Assembly (NCBI GenBank): GCA_009784615.1
Contig: WRBJ01000019.1
Span: forward strand, 1-32,226
DNA length: 32,226 nucleotides
Reading direction: 5' to 3'
Source: Defluviitaleaceae bacterium
GTDB taxonomy: Bacteria; Bacillota; Clostridia; Lachnospirales; WRAX01
Made by a program: the position numbers and the translations under genes. Below, piece by piece: positions 1 to 7,777 of this stretch (the stretch's first letter is position 1; each line of letters starts with the position of its first letter). Under the pieces are notes generated by a model. The model had not been told where the DNA came from. It did no database searches and saw only the letters and a program-made list of their open reading frames with translations.

Positions 1-21
1 CAAAAAGCTCGAGACCTTGCA

Positions 22-81
22 CTTTCGCTGTGCGAAAGCGACGCATAGCGTCGGTTTTCCGTAGGAAAACTGCAGTGCTGC
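22..81. repeat. Row of four adjacent short hairpins
   Basis: Four perfect hairpins follow each other with almost no spacer. CTTTCGC/GCGAAAG (22-38) has loop TGT. CGACGC/GCGTCG (39-53) has loop ATA. GTTTTCC/GGAAAAC (54-70) has loop GTA. GCAG/CTGC (72-81) has a 2-nt loop. The row lies downstream of lepB on the minus strand and has no U-run, so it is not a standard terminator. It may be an mRNA 3'-end stabiliser or part of a dispersed repeat whose left end is outside the window. The structure is read directly from the sequence; the function is unknown. Confidence 0.75.
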
Positions 82-118
82 GCCAAAAGAAATTGTGTAA
101 GGCAGTTTCAGAACAGGT

Positions 119-667
119 CTATTCTACAAATCCAAATCTATTAAATGGAAAAAAGCGAAAATTAACACGCCCAATTATATTATCAATATGAACATTTCCA
201 ACAGTATTAAGCCTACTATCTTCGCTTATCGGCAAATTATCACCCAGTACAAAATAATAATCATCACCAAGCGTCATAGGAAAATGTACATTACCAGCAA
301 AAACATTGTGTACATCCCTAAAACGTATATCGTCCAACACTTCTCCATTAATGGTAATTCGCCCACGTCTAATATCAATTGTATCGCCAGGCAAGCCCAC
401 AACACGCTTTATATAGTTCTGAGATGGGTTATCAACAGAAGGAAAAGCAACAATATCCCCAAAAACAGGCTCTCGAAAACGAAATGTAAGACGATTAACA
501 ATAACACGGTCGCCATCAAAATATGTAGACTCCATCGATGTACCAAAAACCCTTGCTGGTCTTGCCACAAAACCTATCAACATCCAAAATACGAAAAGGG
601 CTATGACAACCGCCAAAGCCCATTCAAGTATATTTTTAAGGATAGGGTTGTTAATTTTTTTTAACAA
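119..667 (-). CDS. lepB: Signal peptidase I
   Basis: This 182-residue protein is a type I signal peptidase, which cleaves signal peptides from exported proteins at the outer face of the membrane. One N-terminal membrane segment (about residues 12-34) is followed by the catalytic serine in GTSMES (Ser44) and the general-base lysine in YIKRVVGLPGD (Lys87). The late box GDN...SEDSR is present near the C-terminus. The length matches Gram-positive SipS-type enzymes. The open frame continues upstream into rplS. I place the start at a TTG at 667 because AGAGGTG lies 8 nt before it and this leaves 22 nt after the rplS stop. The gene probably shares a transcript with rplS, a common arrangement in Firmicutes. 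Confidence 0.93.
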   Translation of the reverse strand: MLKKINNPILKNILEWALAVVIALFVFWMLIGFVARPARVFGTSMESTYFDGDRVIVNRLTFRFREPVFGDIVAFPSVDNPSQNYIKRVVGLPGDTIDIRRGRITINGEVLDDIRFRDVHNVFAGNVHFPMTLGDDYYFVLGDNLPISEDSRLNTVGNVHIDNIIGRVNFRFFPFNRFGFVE

Positions 668-689
668 TTTTACAACACCTCTATAAAAA

Positions 690-1052
690 TTACTTAGCTC
701 TTCTTCTAATATCCTCTTTAATTTTGGCTTTTTTGCCCACTCTATCACGAAGATAGAAAAGTTTAGCACGGCGTACAATACCTTTACGCACAACCTCAAT
801 TTTTTCTACACGAGGCGAATGTATCGGCCAAGTTTTCTCTACGCCAACACCAGATGAAAAACGGCGCACAGTAACAGTTTCACGAACCCCACCCTGCTGA
901 CGTTTAATAACATAGCCTTCAAAAATTTGGATACGTTCACGGTTGCCCTCTACAATTTTATTGTGTATGCGAATAGTATCGCCCACGCTAAACTGCGGCA
1001 CCTCTGCCTTTAGTTGCTCTTTTTCAAGCTCTTTGATGATGTTCTGGTTCAT
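690..1052 (-). CDS. rplS: 50S ribosomal protein L19
   Basis: The 120-residue product is ribosomal protein L19, located at the interface between the 30S and 50S subunits. Family hallmarks are visible: the N-terminal helix with [29 protein letters not shown], the [25 protein letters not shown] block, and the basic C-terminal tail. Length is typical. An AGGAGG site sits just before the ATG. The gene leads a two-gene unit with lepB. A promoter about 75 nt upstream leaves a leader long enough for autoregulatory structure, but I could not identify a specific L19 leader motif. Confidence 0.97.
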   Translation of the reverse strand: MNQNIIKELEKEQLKAEVPQFSVGDTIRIHNKIVEGNRERIQIFEGYVIKRQQGGVRETVTVRRFSSGVGVEKTWPIHSPRVEKIEVVRKGIVRRAKLFYLRDRVGKKAKIKEDIRRRAK

Positions 1053-1126
1053 TTTGTTTCCTCCTAGTTATGATAGACATTCATTCACGACAATGCGCCA
1101 GCGGAATATCCCTTATACAAAAAATA

Positions 1127-1155
1127 ATTCTACCATAGCTCAACCAAAAGCGCAA
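1127..1155 (-). promoter_or_regulatory. Probable promoter of rplS-lepB
   Basis: On the minus strand TTGCGC (1155-1150) and TAGAAT (1132-1127) are separated by 17 nt, upstream of rplS and leaving a leader of roughly 70 nt. The -10 is good and the -35 moderate. Confidence 0.5.
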
Positions 1156-1162
1156 GCCCTTT

Positions 1163-1191
1163 TTGCAAATTTTGCCGATAAATTTTATAAC
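1163..1191 (+). promoter_or_regulatory. Probable promoter of the resolvase gene
   Basis: TTGCAA (1163-1168) and TATAAC (1186-1191) are 17 nt apart, each one base from consensus. They are followed within 10 nt by AGGAGGG (1201-1207) and the GTG start at 1215. Confidence 0.65.
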
Positions 1192-1214
1192 GTACAAACT
1201 AGGAGGGATTTTGC

Positions 1215-1805
1215 GTGGTTTATGGATATGTACGCACTTCAACAAAAGAACAAAATACAGACAGGCAAGTATTAGCAATGCTTGATTTCGGCATAGAAAC
1301 CGAAAATATTATTACGGAAAAAATTTCTGGCGCAAATTTTAACCGACCATTATATCAAGGACTGATAACAAAATTACATATAGGCGACGTGCTTGTAATT
1401 AAAAGTATCGACCGCCTAGGACGAGATTACGAAGAGATTTTAAGCGAATGGAGGCACATTACCAAAGAAATTGCAGCAGATATTGTGGTGCTGGATATGC
1501 CACTGCTTGACACCCGCAAAAAAGACAACGACCTAACAGGAACATTTGTTGCCGATTTGGTATTGCAAATTTTAAGCTATGTCGCAGAAACCGAACGCAA
1601 TTTCCTGCGCCAACGCCAAGCAGAAGGCATTTCCGCCGCCCGCAAAAAAGGCATAAAATTTGGCAGACCAAAATGCCAAGTACCAAAAGACTTCCACATA
1701 ATAGTAGAAAAATGGCGACGAAAAAACCTAACCCTTAACGAAGCCCTAAAACAAGCAAAAATCGGACGCTCTACCTTTTTCCGATACCTACAAAACTTTC
1801 AATAA
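1215..1805 (+). CDS. Small serine recombinase (resolvase/invertase family)
   Basis: The 196-residue product has the catalytic domain of the resolvase/invertase family. The nucleophile is Ser9 in YGYVRTSTKEQ. The conserved IDRLGRDYEE stretch follows, then the long E-helix (SYVAETERNFLRQRQAEGI) and GIKFGRPK, and a C-terminal helix-turn-helix (KIGRSTFFRYLQ). Such enzymes resolve or invert DNA between short crossover sites. The start is GTG with AGGAGGG 7 nt upstream. No transposase or partner gene adjoins it; it sits alone, divergent from rplS. A 16-bp perfect hairpin lies 23 nt past its stop. It may be a domesticated remnant or a site-specific inversion enzyme. Confidence 0.92.
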   Translation: MVYGYVRTSTKEQNTDRQVLAMLDFGIETENIITEKISGANFNRPLYQGLITKLHIGDVLVIKSIDRLGRDYEEILSEWRHITKEIAADIVVLDMPLLDTRKKDNDLTGTFVADLVLQILSYVAETERNFLRQRQAEGISAARKKGIKFGRPKCQVPKDFHIIVEKWRRKNLTLNEALKQAKIGRSTFFRYLQNFQ

Positions 1806-1828
1806 CGAAGCAGAAAAACGCCTCACTT

Positions 1829-1863
1829 ACCCAAACGAGCGAGCAATGCTCGCTCGTTTGGGT
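1829..1863. repeat. 16-bp perfect hairpin with 3-nt loop after the resolvase gene
   Basis: Arms 1829-1844 (ACCCAAACGAGCGAGC) and 1848-1863 are perfect complements around loop AAT. No U-run follows on either strand, so it is not a classic intrinsic terminator. It may still end convergent transcription from the resolvase gene and the gene at 1898-2242, or be a recombinase site. Confidence 0.85.
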
Positions 1864-1897
1864 GTCCGGCAAACAAGAACATACCCACAGCCATCAA

Positions 1898-2242
1898 TCA
1901 TCTACGACTTCTACGCCATAGCCACAGCCCAAACAAAACAGCCGCAACAATACCAGCAACCGTAAAAATCTTTCTACGCATAACAGCACCCGGATAAATA
2001 GCAAAAACACCCTTATCAAGGTCAATAGCAATATCCAAACCCTTGATATTATCATAATGTCCCGATTGTTTAAACTCCTCAATACCCAACTCACCCAAAG
2101 CCAACAAAGCGGTAATTCCTTTACCAACTACAGGTATGCGGGCAGCCTGTGCAAGGTCGCCCTCAATCTTTGCAATCTCCTCAAGCAAGCGGGTTTCTTG
2201 CTCCGTATTCTCAACAGAATCCAAATACTCAGTAAACAACAT
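1898..2242 (-). CDS. Small tail-anchored membrane protein, unknown
   Basis: I do not recognise this 114-residue protein. The N-terminal half is acidic and helical (YLDSVENTEQETRLLEEIAK). A glycine-containing middle (RIPVVGKGITALLALGELG) follows. The C-terminus has one hydrophobic segment (FTVAGIVAAVLFGLWLW) ending in WRRSRR, typical of a tail anchor with the N-terminal part in the cytoplasm. GGAGG lies 8 nt before the ATG at 2242. A TTG five codons earlier overlaps that ribosome site and is unlikely to be used. The gene stands alone between the resolvase gene and the DNA-repair pair. Confidence 0.7.
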   Translation of the reverse strand: MLFTEYLDSVENTEQETRLLEEIAKIEGDLAQAARIPVVGKGITALLALGELGIEEFKQSGHYDNIKGLDIAIDLDKGVFAIYPGAVMRRKIFTVAGIVAAVLFGLWLWRRSRR

Positions 2243-2310
2243 TTTATTATCCTCCAAAAATATTAATTAAAGTAATTATAGCACAAAATTCAATAAATAA
2301 CAACCTTAAT

Positions 2311-3060
2311 TCAATCGACAAACTCCGTCATATGCTTGCGATACCGCTTCGGCAAATTGCCCCTTTGCAATTTAGGATTAATTCTGCCCTTTATCGCAAT
2401 GGTAGTATAAAACCGCTTCCAAAGCCGACGATACATTTCCTCATCTTCCCCAGCCTCGGGCAATTCAAAATTATCCAACGGCATCAAATTATGCTCGCCT
2501 TTTTCATAAACAAATACATACTTATGCGTTTTATCGTATATCAAAAACTGCTCGCTAGGCAATCTATCACAAAAATGTGGCGCAATCACAGGCAATATAA
2601 AATTCTTAGGCTCAATAACAGCCGCCAAAGCCCCATTATATTCGCCAAACCGCAAAAACCCTGTAAAAAGATGGCTTTCGCCCGCAACATTTTTTGCCGC
2701 ATTAACAACAACACGCACCACATCATTAGCAAGCATATCCATAACATCCGCACCAATTTTATAGCCCATACGCAAAAACCGCAATATAGCAAGCTCACGC
2801 TCATCAATCCTAGACAAATAGCACATATGCACCAACTTCAACGCATCACTAGAAATCTTTTCGGCAATAGATTTTTCAACCTTCTCAGCCTTAACTTCGT
2901 CAGTAAAAATCTCCTTCACCACAAAAAGTGTTTCCTGCTCCTCATCATAATTAAAAATCGCAAAAGGCATTTCCCGTGCATAATAACTTTCATAAACACA
3001 GCACAAAAGCCCATAAAAAGAACCGTCATACAAATATGCTATATCTGTCCGGTAAGGCAT
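2311..3060 (-). CDS. Radical-SAM-partner DNA metabolism protein (TIGR03915/DUF4130-like)
   Basis: This 249-residue protein matches the family that accompanies a radical SAM DNA modification/repair protein. Visible features are an N-terminal YLYDGSFYGLLCCVYE block, a central DFx-poor helical part, and a C-terminal stretch with EMYRRLWKRFYTTIAIKGRINPKLQRGNLPKRYRKHMTEF. Its start overlaps the end of the radical SAM gene by 22 nt, so the two are translated together. The pair's chemistry is not established; family naming suggests a uracil-glycosylase-like or DNA-repair context. The family call rests on recall of these features and the invariant pairing. Confidence 0.82.
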   Translation of the reverse strand: MPYRTDIAYLYDGSFYGLLCCVYESYYAREMPFAIFNYDEEQETLFVVKEIFTDEVKAEKVEKSIAEKISSDALKLVHMCYLSRIDERELAILRFLRMGYKIGADVMDMLANDVVRVVVNAAKNVAGESHLFTGFLRFGEYNGALAAVIEPKNFILPVIAPHFCDRLPSEQFLIYDKTHKYVFVYEKGEHNLMPLDNFELPEAGEDEEMYRRLWKRFYTTIAIKGRINPKLQRGNLPKRYRKHMTEFVD

Positions 3061-4352
3061 TTTACCAAATCCTCCCTTGTGCTTTCAACACCCGTTACAC
3101 CATTATCAAACAACGACAATTGTTCAGAAGATTGTATCAAAGACACACTGCGCTCCGACAAAAGCCCCCACAAAACCGACTCTGGACTTGCAGCAATCCC
3201 CGTCATCGTCCTGCCATTACATTTAATAAAATACTGCGCCCTTTTCAAAACAACATTCATCTTCTTTAAATCCACAAAATCTAACCTACCAACCCTCCGT
3301 GCCTGTATAATCTTTTGCGCACTTCGTACACCAATCCCTGGCACACGCAACAATATCTCGTATGGCACAGTATTAATCTCGACAGGAAACATACCATAAT
3401 TATTCAAAGCCCAATTGCATTTCGGGTCTATAAGCAAATTAAAATTGGGGTTGCCTTCATCTAAGAGCTCCTGTGCTTCAAATTTATAAAACCTTAGCAA
3501 CCAATCCGCCTGATACAGCCTATGCTCCCGCAACAATTGCGGCTTGGTGTCAATAGCTGGCAAATTACTGCCATCCAAAACAGGCATATACGCCGAATAA
3601 AATACCCTTTTTAACTCATATTTTTTATATAAAGCCGACGTAAGGTTAATTATCTGATAATCCGTTTCTGGCGTTGCCCCTATAATAATCTGCGTACTTT
3701 GTCCCGCTGGCACAAACTTAGGTGCACCTCTATATTTTACTATATCCGTGCGGTTTTCTTTTATGCCCGTCTTTATCATCCCCATAGGTTCAAGTATGCT
3801 TTCACGGCTTTTGTCAGGTGCCAATAATTTCAAGCTATCATTAGACGGCAATTCTAAATTAATACTCATCCTATCTGCCAGCATACCCAAAGCTGTCAAT
3901 AGCTTATCATCCGCCCCCGGTATAGCTTTAACGTGAATATACCCACGAAAACGATATTCATTGCGTATAAGCGACAAAGCCTCAATCATCTGCTCGCAGG
4001 TATAATCAGGGCTACGCACCACAGCAGAGCTCAAAAACAACCCTTCAATATAATTGCGCCGATAAAACCCCATCATAAGCTCCGCAAGTTCTCGTGGTGT
4101 AAACGTCGCCCGCCGCACTTCATTAGTTCTCCTATTAACGCAATAATTGCAATCATAAACACAAGCATTGCTAAGCAACACTTTCAAAAGCGCAACACAT
4201 CTGCCATCAGCCGAAAAGCTATGGCAAATACCACTGGCAACAGCATTGCCAACAGAACCCGCCTCGCCCTTACGGTCAATACCGCTGGACGTACAAGCCA
4301 CATCATATTTTGCCGCATCTGTTAAAATCGCCAATTTATCAAGCGTATCCAT
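3039..4352 (-). CDS. Radical SAM DNA modification/repair protein (TIGR03916-like)
   Basis: The 437-residue product carries the radical SAM cluster motif CVYDCNYC (CxxxCxxC) after LLKVLLSNA. A C-terminal helix-hairpin-helix DNA-binding motif (VPGIGVRSAQKIIQARR) supports action on DNA. It belongs to the family named putative DNA modification/repair radical SAM protein, which is nearly always beside the 249-residue partner found just downstream. I place the start at ATG 4352, preceded by GAGGAA, rather than the in-frame ATG four codons upstream that overlaps that site. The start follows the permease stop by one nucleotide, which implies translational coupling. The substrate is unknown. Confidence 0.88.
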   Translation of the reverse strand: MDTLDKLAILTDAAKYDVACTSSGIDRKGEAGSVGNAVASGICHSFSADGRCVALLKVLLSNACVYDCNYCVNRRTNEVRRATFTPRELAELMMGFYRRNYIEGLFLSSAVVRSPDYTCEQMIEALSLIRNEYRFRGYIHVKAIPGADDKLLTALGMLADRMSINLELPSNDSLKLLAPDKSRESILEPMGMIKTGIKENRTDIVKYRGAPKFVPAGQSTQIIIGATPETDYQIINLTSALYKKYELKRVFYSAYMPVLDGSNLPAIDTKPQLLREHRLYQADWLLRFYKFEAQELLDEGNPNFNLLIDPKCNWALNNYGMFPVEINTVPYEILLRVPGIGVRSAQKIIQARRVGRLDFVDLKKMNVVLKRAQYFIKCNGRTMTGIAASPESVLWGLLSERSVSLIQSSEQLSLFDNGVTGVESTREDLVKCLTGQI

Positions 4353-4353
4353 C

Positions 4354-5715
4354 TTATTCCTCATTTATACCATTTTTACGGTATTTTTTATAAGCACTAA
4401 CCAAAATATGTAGCACAACACCGGTTATCAAACCTTCTGCCGCACCTCTTGTAAAAATTATAATGCTCATTATTGCGGCAATGCCTTGGTCTTCACGATT
4501 TTTAAGCATACCAATCGCCACATATGCACAAGCAAAACCCGTCAAAATCAATGTAATAAGCATAGCAACGGGAAAAACCGGCTGCAACAATGTTACAAGC
4601 GGACGAGCAAGGGCGGCAACAGCCATTGCAAAAATAAACGAACTCAACCCATCGTGTAAAGAGTTCATCCCCTTCTTGCCCTGCTTATACCTCTCTACTG
4701 TCGAAACCGTACCGCCGACCCAATTCGGCCCAGCCATAGGCGGATAAGGTGCAATTAATGCCAAAATAGCGTTGCGTATACCTATTATCACATTAGTGCG
4801 GTTTACATTATAATCCACAATTTCATCTTTGCGAACCTCGCCAGCCTCTTTTATAACTGTTTGGGTAACAACAATTTCACCAAACGCAATTAAATAAAGC
4901 AAAATAGCCCACGGTGCCGCATCAATAAAAAACTGCAAGCTAGGAAAACCTAGACCAAACACAGTAAAATTGGCAAAAAGTTCGCCAAAAGGTAGCGGAG
5001 AAATACCCCATTCAACAACAGGCATAGGTAATTCGCCAATAGCAACACCAACAACCATAGCCACTATCAAACCAGCCAACATACCCGATTTGCTAATAAG
5101 CCTAAAAAACCAATTTCTATTCTTAAAAGGAGCAAATTTTAGCGAGTATAAGATAACGATACAAACAACCATCCCGATAATTCCACTAACTTCTATACCT
5201 ATAAGGCGTGATGTATCTGGGTTTACCACATTAAAAACCGCAGTTATTGCAGCGGCTAAAATAACGCCGCCCCTTACCGAAGCGGGAACAAAGGATGTTA
5301 TTTTTTTCGCAAGACCACTTGCACCTAAAAATATAAATAAAAATGCAACGAGCAACTGCAAAGCGACAAGCGCATAAATACGGTCTGCCCCCATCTCAAA
5401 ATTACCTAAAAAACCCAATGTCAAAGGTATGCCCGCCGTTATCCACCCAGGAAAAACACTATCCCCCAACGTCGGATGTAGCATATATAGCATACTAAAC
5501 ATAAAAACCATCAAAACCGCAACATCAGGCGATGCACCAATCCCATCTTGAATAAATCCAACCGCCGCCAAAGCCACAGCCACCAAAACAAAACCCTGTA
5601 TCCCTTCAGGCCACGACCACCGCCAATGATAAAACGGTATGCGTATCTTAAACAACCCCGCCTTAATATGCGGCTGTTCTTCACCATCAATTCTCTCTGG
5701 TCTAAATTTTGCCAT
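4354..5715 (-). CDS. NCS2/SLC23-type permease, substrate uncertain
   Basis: This 453-residue polytopic protein has about 12-14 hydrophobic segments starting near residue 40. Features include SVRGGVILAAAITAV, a charged cytoplasmic stretch with TQTVIKEAGEVRKDEIVDYNVNR, and PPMAGPNWVGGTVSTVERYK. The overall plan resembles nucleobase (xanthine/uracil) or related NCS2/SulP carriers, but I cannot fix the substrate. The start is ATG 5715 with AGGAG upstream; the open frame runs further but lacks a ribosome site. It leads the unit with the radical SAM repair pair, one nucleotide apart. That raises the question of base salvage linked to DNA repair, which is inference only. Confidence 0.75.
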   Translation of the reverse strand: MAKFRPERIDGEEQPHIKAGLFKIRIPFYHWRWSWPEGIQGFVLVAVALAAVGFIQDGIGASPDVAVLMVFMFSMLYMLHPTLGDSVFPGWITAGIPLTLGFLGNFEMGADRIYALVALQLLVAFLFIFLGASGLAKKITSFVPASVRGGVILAAAITAVFNVVNPDTSRLIGIEVSGIIGMVVCIVILYSLKFAPFKNRNWFFRLISKSGMLAGLIVAMVVGVAIGELPMPVVEWGISPLPFGELFANFTVFGLGFPSLQFFIDAAPWAILLYLIAFGEIVVTQTVIKEAGEVRKDEIVDYNVNRTNVIIGIRNAILALIAPYPPMAGPNWVGGTVSTVERYKQGKKGMNSLHDGLSSFIFAMAVAALARPLVTLLQPVFPVAMLITLILTGFACAYVAIGMLKNREDQGIAAIMSIIIFTRGAAEGLITGVVLHILVSAYKKYRKNGINEE

Positions 5716-5861
5716 ATCTTTTTTCTCCTTAGAATTTATTTCAATCAAACAAAATACCGACTTTTGCACACTACCATTATACCACACATAAGACTAACAA
5801 ACAATCTCATCTTTTAAAAGATTAAACTTCGTCATTGCAGGTTTTGCGGAGTTCATTATGC

Positions 5862-6215
5862 TTATTGCGATTGCCCATCAAAACGCTCTGAAATTTGAGA
5901 GTCATATAAAGGGCAATCATACTCAAATAGAATATCAATGATTTTATTTATATCCTCTTGTGATACGCTGTAGCAGTCAAATCTCACAAATTGTTCGGTT
6001 ATAAAAATCCGAAATGCAGTATTCTCTTTTTCAAAATCACACTTTGATAATTTTTCCCAACCTTTAAAAGCTATCTCAATATCTTTTAAAATTTGCGAGA
6101 TAGGAAGCTCTTCCAATCCATCGACGCTATAACCAGCACTTAGTTTTTCGTACACAGCTTGATTGTCAAGATAAACATTCTCTTTATATTTCCAAAAATT
6201 CAAATCTATGCTCAT
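5862..6215 (-). CDS. Small cytosolic protein, unknown
   Basis: This 117-residue protein has no membrane segment or signal peptide. Visible parts are MSIDLNFWKYKENVYLDNQ, then ELPISQILKDIEIAFKGWEKL, then TAFRIFITEQFVRFDCYSVS, and near the end ILFEYDCPLYDSQISERFDG. The compact, acidic style resembles immunity-type proteins of polymorphic toxin systems, but no toxin gene is adjacent and I do not claim the function. The start at 6215 has GAGAGGTG upstream. The frame extends to 6296, but that part runs through a 12-bp inverted repeat and is unlikely to be coding. Confidence 0.7.
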   Translation of the reverse strand: MSIDLNFWKYKENVYLDNQAVYEKLSAGYSVDGLEELPISQILKDIEIAFKGWEKLSKCDFEKENTAFRIFITEQFVRFDCYSVSQEDINKIIDILFEYDCPLYDSQISERFDGQSQ

Positions 6216-6245
6216 CACAGCACCTCTCACATTAGAGCAACCTAC

Positions 6246-6278
6246 AAACAGCATTTGTGCAAAGCCCAAATGCTGTTT
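6246..6278. repeat. 12-bp perfect inverted repeat
   Basis: AAACAGCATTTG (6246-6257) and its complement (6267-6278) flank a 9-nt loop, just upstream of the gene starting at 6215. It could be a transcript hairpin or part of a small palindromic element with the neighbouring repeat at 6289-6333. Confidence 0.8.
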
Positions 6279-6288
6279 GCGTTCATAT

Positions 6289-6333
6289 AACTTCATAACA
6301 GCTCAAGGCTTTGCCTTGTATTGTTATGAAGTT
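6289..6333. repeat. 45-nt symmetric hairpin after prdF
   Basis: The outer stem is AACTTCATAACA (6289-6300) with its complement at 6322-6333. Inside are a 3x3-nt internal loop and a second stem CAAGGC/GCCTTG (6304-6309, 6313-6318) around loop TTT. It is 56 nt past the prdF stop, with no U-run. It may be the 3' end or a processing hairpin of the prd transcript. Confidence 0.8.
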
Positions 6334-6386
6334 AATTCACTATATATAAAATTCTGTGAAGTTCACATATTGTTATGAACAGCTAA

Positions 6387-7388
6387 CTATAAGATAAACC
6401 CGTGTTTAACAGGGTCGCGTTCGTCAATAACAATTTTATTAAACCCCGTAATATAAGCCGACCCCGTTATCTCTGGTATAATCGCATTATAGTCATCCAA
6501 GCTCATTGTATCAATAATTTTACCTTTAAACTTTGTACCCAATATGCTCTCATATACAAAGGTTTCACCCTCTTTTATCTCGCCCTTGGCATAAAGAGTC
6601 GCAAGTTTGGCACAAGTCCCCGTCCCACAAGGCGAACGGTCAATCTGTCCATCTCCAAAAATAACCACATTGCGTGCATCCGCTTCTTTGCTGACAGACT
6701 CATCATAAAATTCTACCAAATCACAAGTCTTTATGCGGCTTAGTATAGGGTGTTGCATATCAATTTGCTCATTAACAGCTTTGCGTATTTTTAGCCCAAG
6801 TCTTACCAATTGCGACGCATTTTCAGGCACAATTTCCACATTCAAATCTTTCGCACGCACAAGAGCAAAAAACGACCCGCCAAAGGCAATGTCCACAGTC
6901 AGTTTACCAACTTTTGGCACATCAATCTCCACATCGCCTTTGTATAAAAACGATGGCACATTTACAAAAGAAACCTCGCCAACCAACCCGTCACTAACCG
7001 TCGCCCTTGCCTTAACCAACCCCGCAGGCGTATCCAACACAACCTCCGTTATAGGCTCAACAACATCTATCATACCTGTTTCAATAGCAGCGGTTACCGT
7101 GCCAATCGTACCATGTCCACACATATTAAGATAACCACCGCCATCCATAAAAATAACGCCAAGGTCGGCACCCTCTGCACAAGGCTGTGCAATTATCGCC
7201 CCAAACATATCCTTGTGCCCGCGTGGTTCGTGCATTAGCAAAGTGCGGATATAATCCATATTATCCACCAAATACTGCTTCTTTTCCACCATAGAATTGC
7301 CCTTTAAGCTAGGCACGCCCGTAACAATACGTGTCGGCTCGCCCATTGTGTGCGTATCTATCGTGCTTATCATCTTCGAGAATTTCAT
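6387..7388 (-). CDS. prdF: Proline racemase
   Basis: The 333-residue product interconverts L- and D-proline, supplying the D-isomer to the reductase. It has the proline racemase fold signatures: the start SKMISTIDTHTMGEPTRIV, the first catalytic cysteine in MCGHGT (Cys90) and the second in SPCGTGTCAK (Cys254). Both are present, which favours a true racemase over a hydroxyproline epimerase or dehydratase with a substituted residue. It is the last gene of the prd operon and overlaps the preceding 119-residue gene by 4 nt (ATGA). Location in the cluster agrees with prdF of Clostridioides and Clostridium. Confidence 0.95.
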   Translation of the reverse strand: MKFSKMISTIDTHTMGEPTRIVTGVPSLKGNSMVEKKQYLVDNMDYIRTLLMHEPRGHKDMFGAIIAQPCAEGADLGVIFMDGGGYLNMCGHGTIGTVTAAIETGMIDVVEPITEVVLDTPAGLVKARATVSDGLVGEVSFVNVPSFLYKGDVEIDVPKVGKLTVDIAFGGSFFALVRAKDLNVEIVPENASQLVRLGLKIRKAVNEQIDMQHPILSRIKTCDLVEFYDESVSKEADARNVVIFGDGQIDRSPCGTGTCAKLATLYAKGEIKEGETFVYESILGTKFKGKIIDTMSLDDYNAIIPEITGSAYITGFNKIVIDERDPVKHGFIL

Positions 7389-7744
7389 AATTTGTCACCG
7401 TCGCCAAATTGATTTTCTAGCTCTTTTAATTTATCTAATTCTTTTAGTTGTTCCAAATTTTCCCATCCGTCGCCTACCGTAACATTTTGTATACGCTCAA
7501 AAAATCTCGTTTGTTTAAACGCCTTAATATCGGCGGAATTTTTACATTCTGCCAAAGCTATAAAAGCATCCATATGTCCGTCAGTAAACCTCAAAACCAA
7601 TCTTGCAATAACGCCGCCAATGCCACCTTTATTTCTAATTGCATCAATATGCTCAAGATTTTTAAGATGAGCAAGATGTTGTATTTTACCCTCATTTTCA
7701 GGTCTTTCTAAATAATCCAAAATTTCTGCGACGGTTCTGTCCAT
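7385..7744 (-). CDS. Unknown 119-residue protein within the prd operon
   Basis: I do not recognise this soluble protein. It begins MDRTVAEILDYLERPENEGK and has a helical, Leu/His-rich first part (IQHLAHLKNLEHIDAIRNK). A GGIGGVIARLVLRF turn follows, and the tail is charged and coiled-coil-like (NLEQLKELDKLKELENQFGDGD). GGAGG lies 7 nt before the ATG. It overlaps prdF by 4 nt and follows the GNAT gene by 33 nt, so it is co-transcribed with proline reductase. It is not one of the standard prdD, prdE or prdR products. A role in proline metabolism is inferred from position only. Confidence 0.75.
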   Translation of the reverse strand: MDRTVAEILDYLERPENEGKIQHLAHLKNLEHIDAIRNKGGIGGVIARLVLRFTDGHMDAFIALAECKNSADIKAFKQTRFFERIQNVTVGDGWENLEQLKELDKLKELENQFGDGDKL

Positions 7745-7777
7745 AAAAATTCCTCCACAATATATAAATTTTTCGTT

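Noticed and set aside
188-664. Plus-strand open frame opposite lepB
   Set aside because: It is a shadow of lepB: low-complexity Asn/Ile/Lys content, no ribosome site, and no family resemblance.
2332-3399. Long plus-strand frame opposite the TIGR03915/radical SAM genes
   Set aside because: It spans two well-supported genes on the other strand and lacks a ribosome site and recognisable domains; the length reflects low stop density opposite the real genes.
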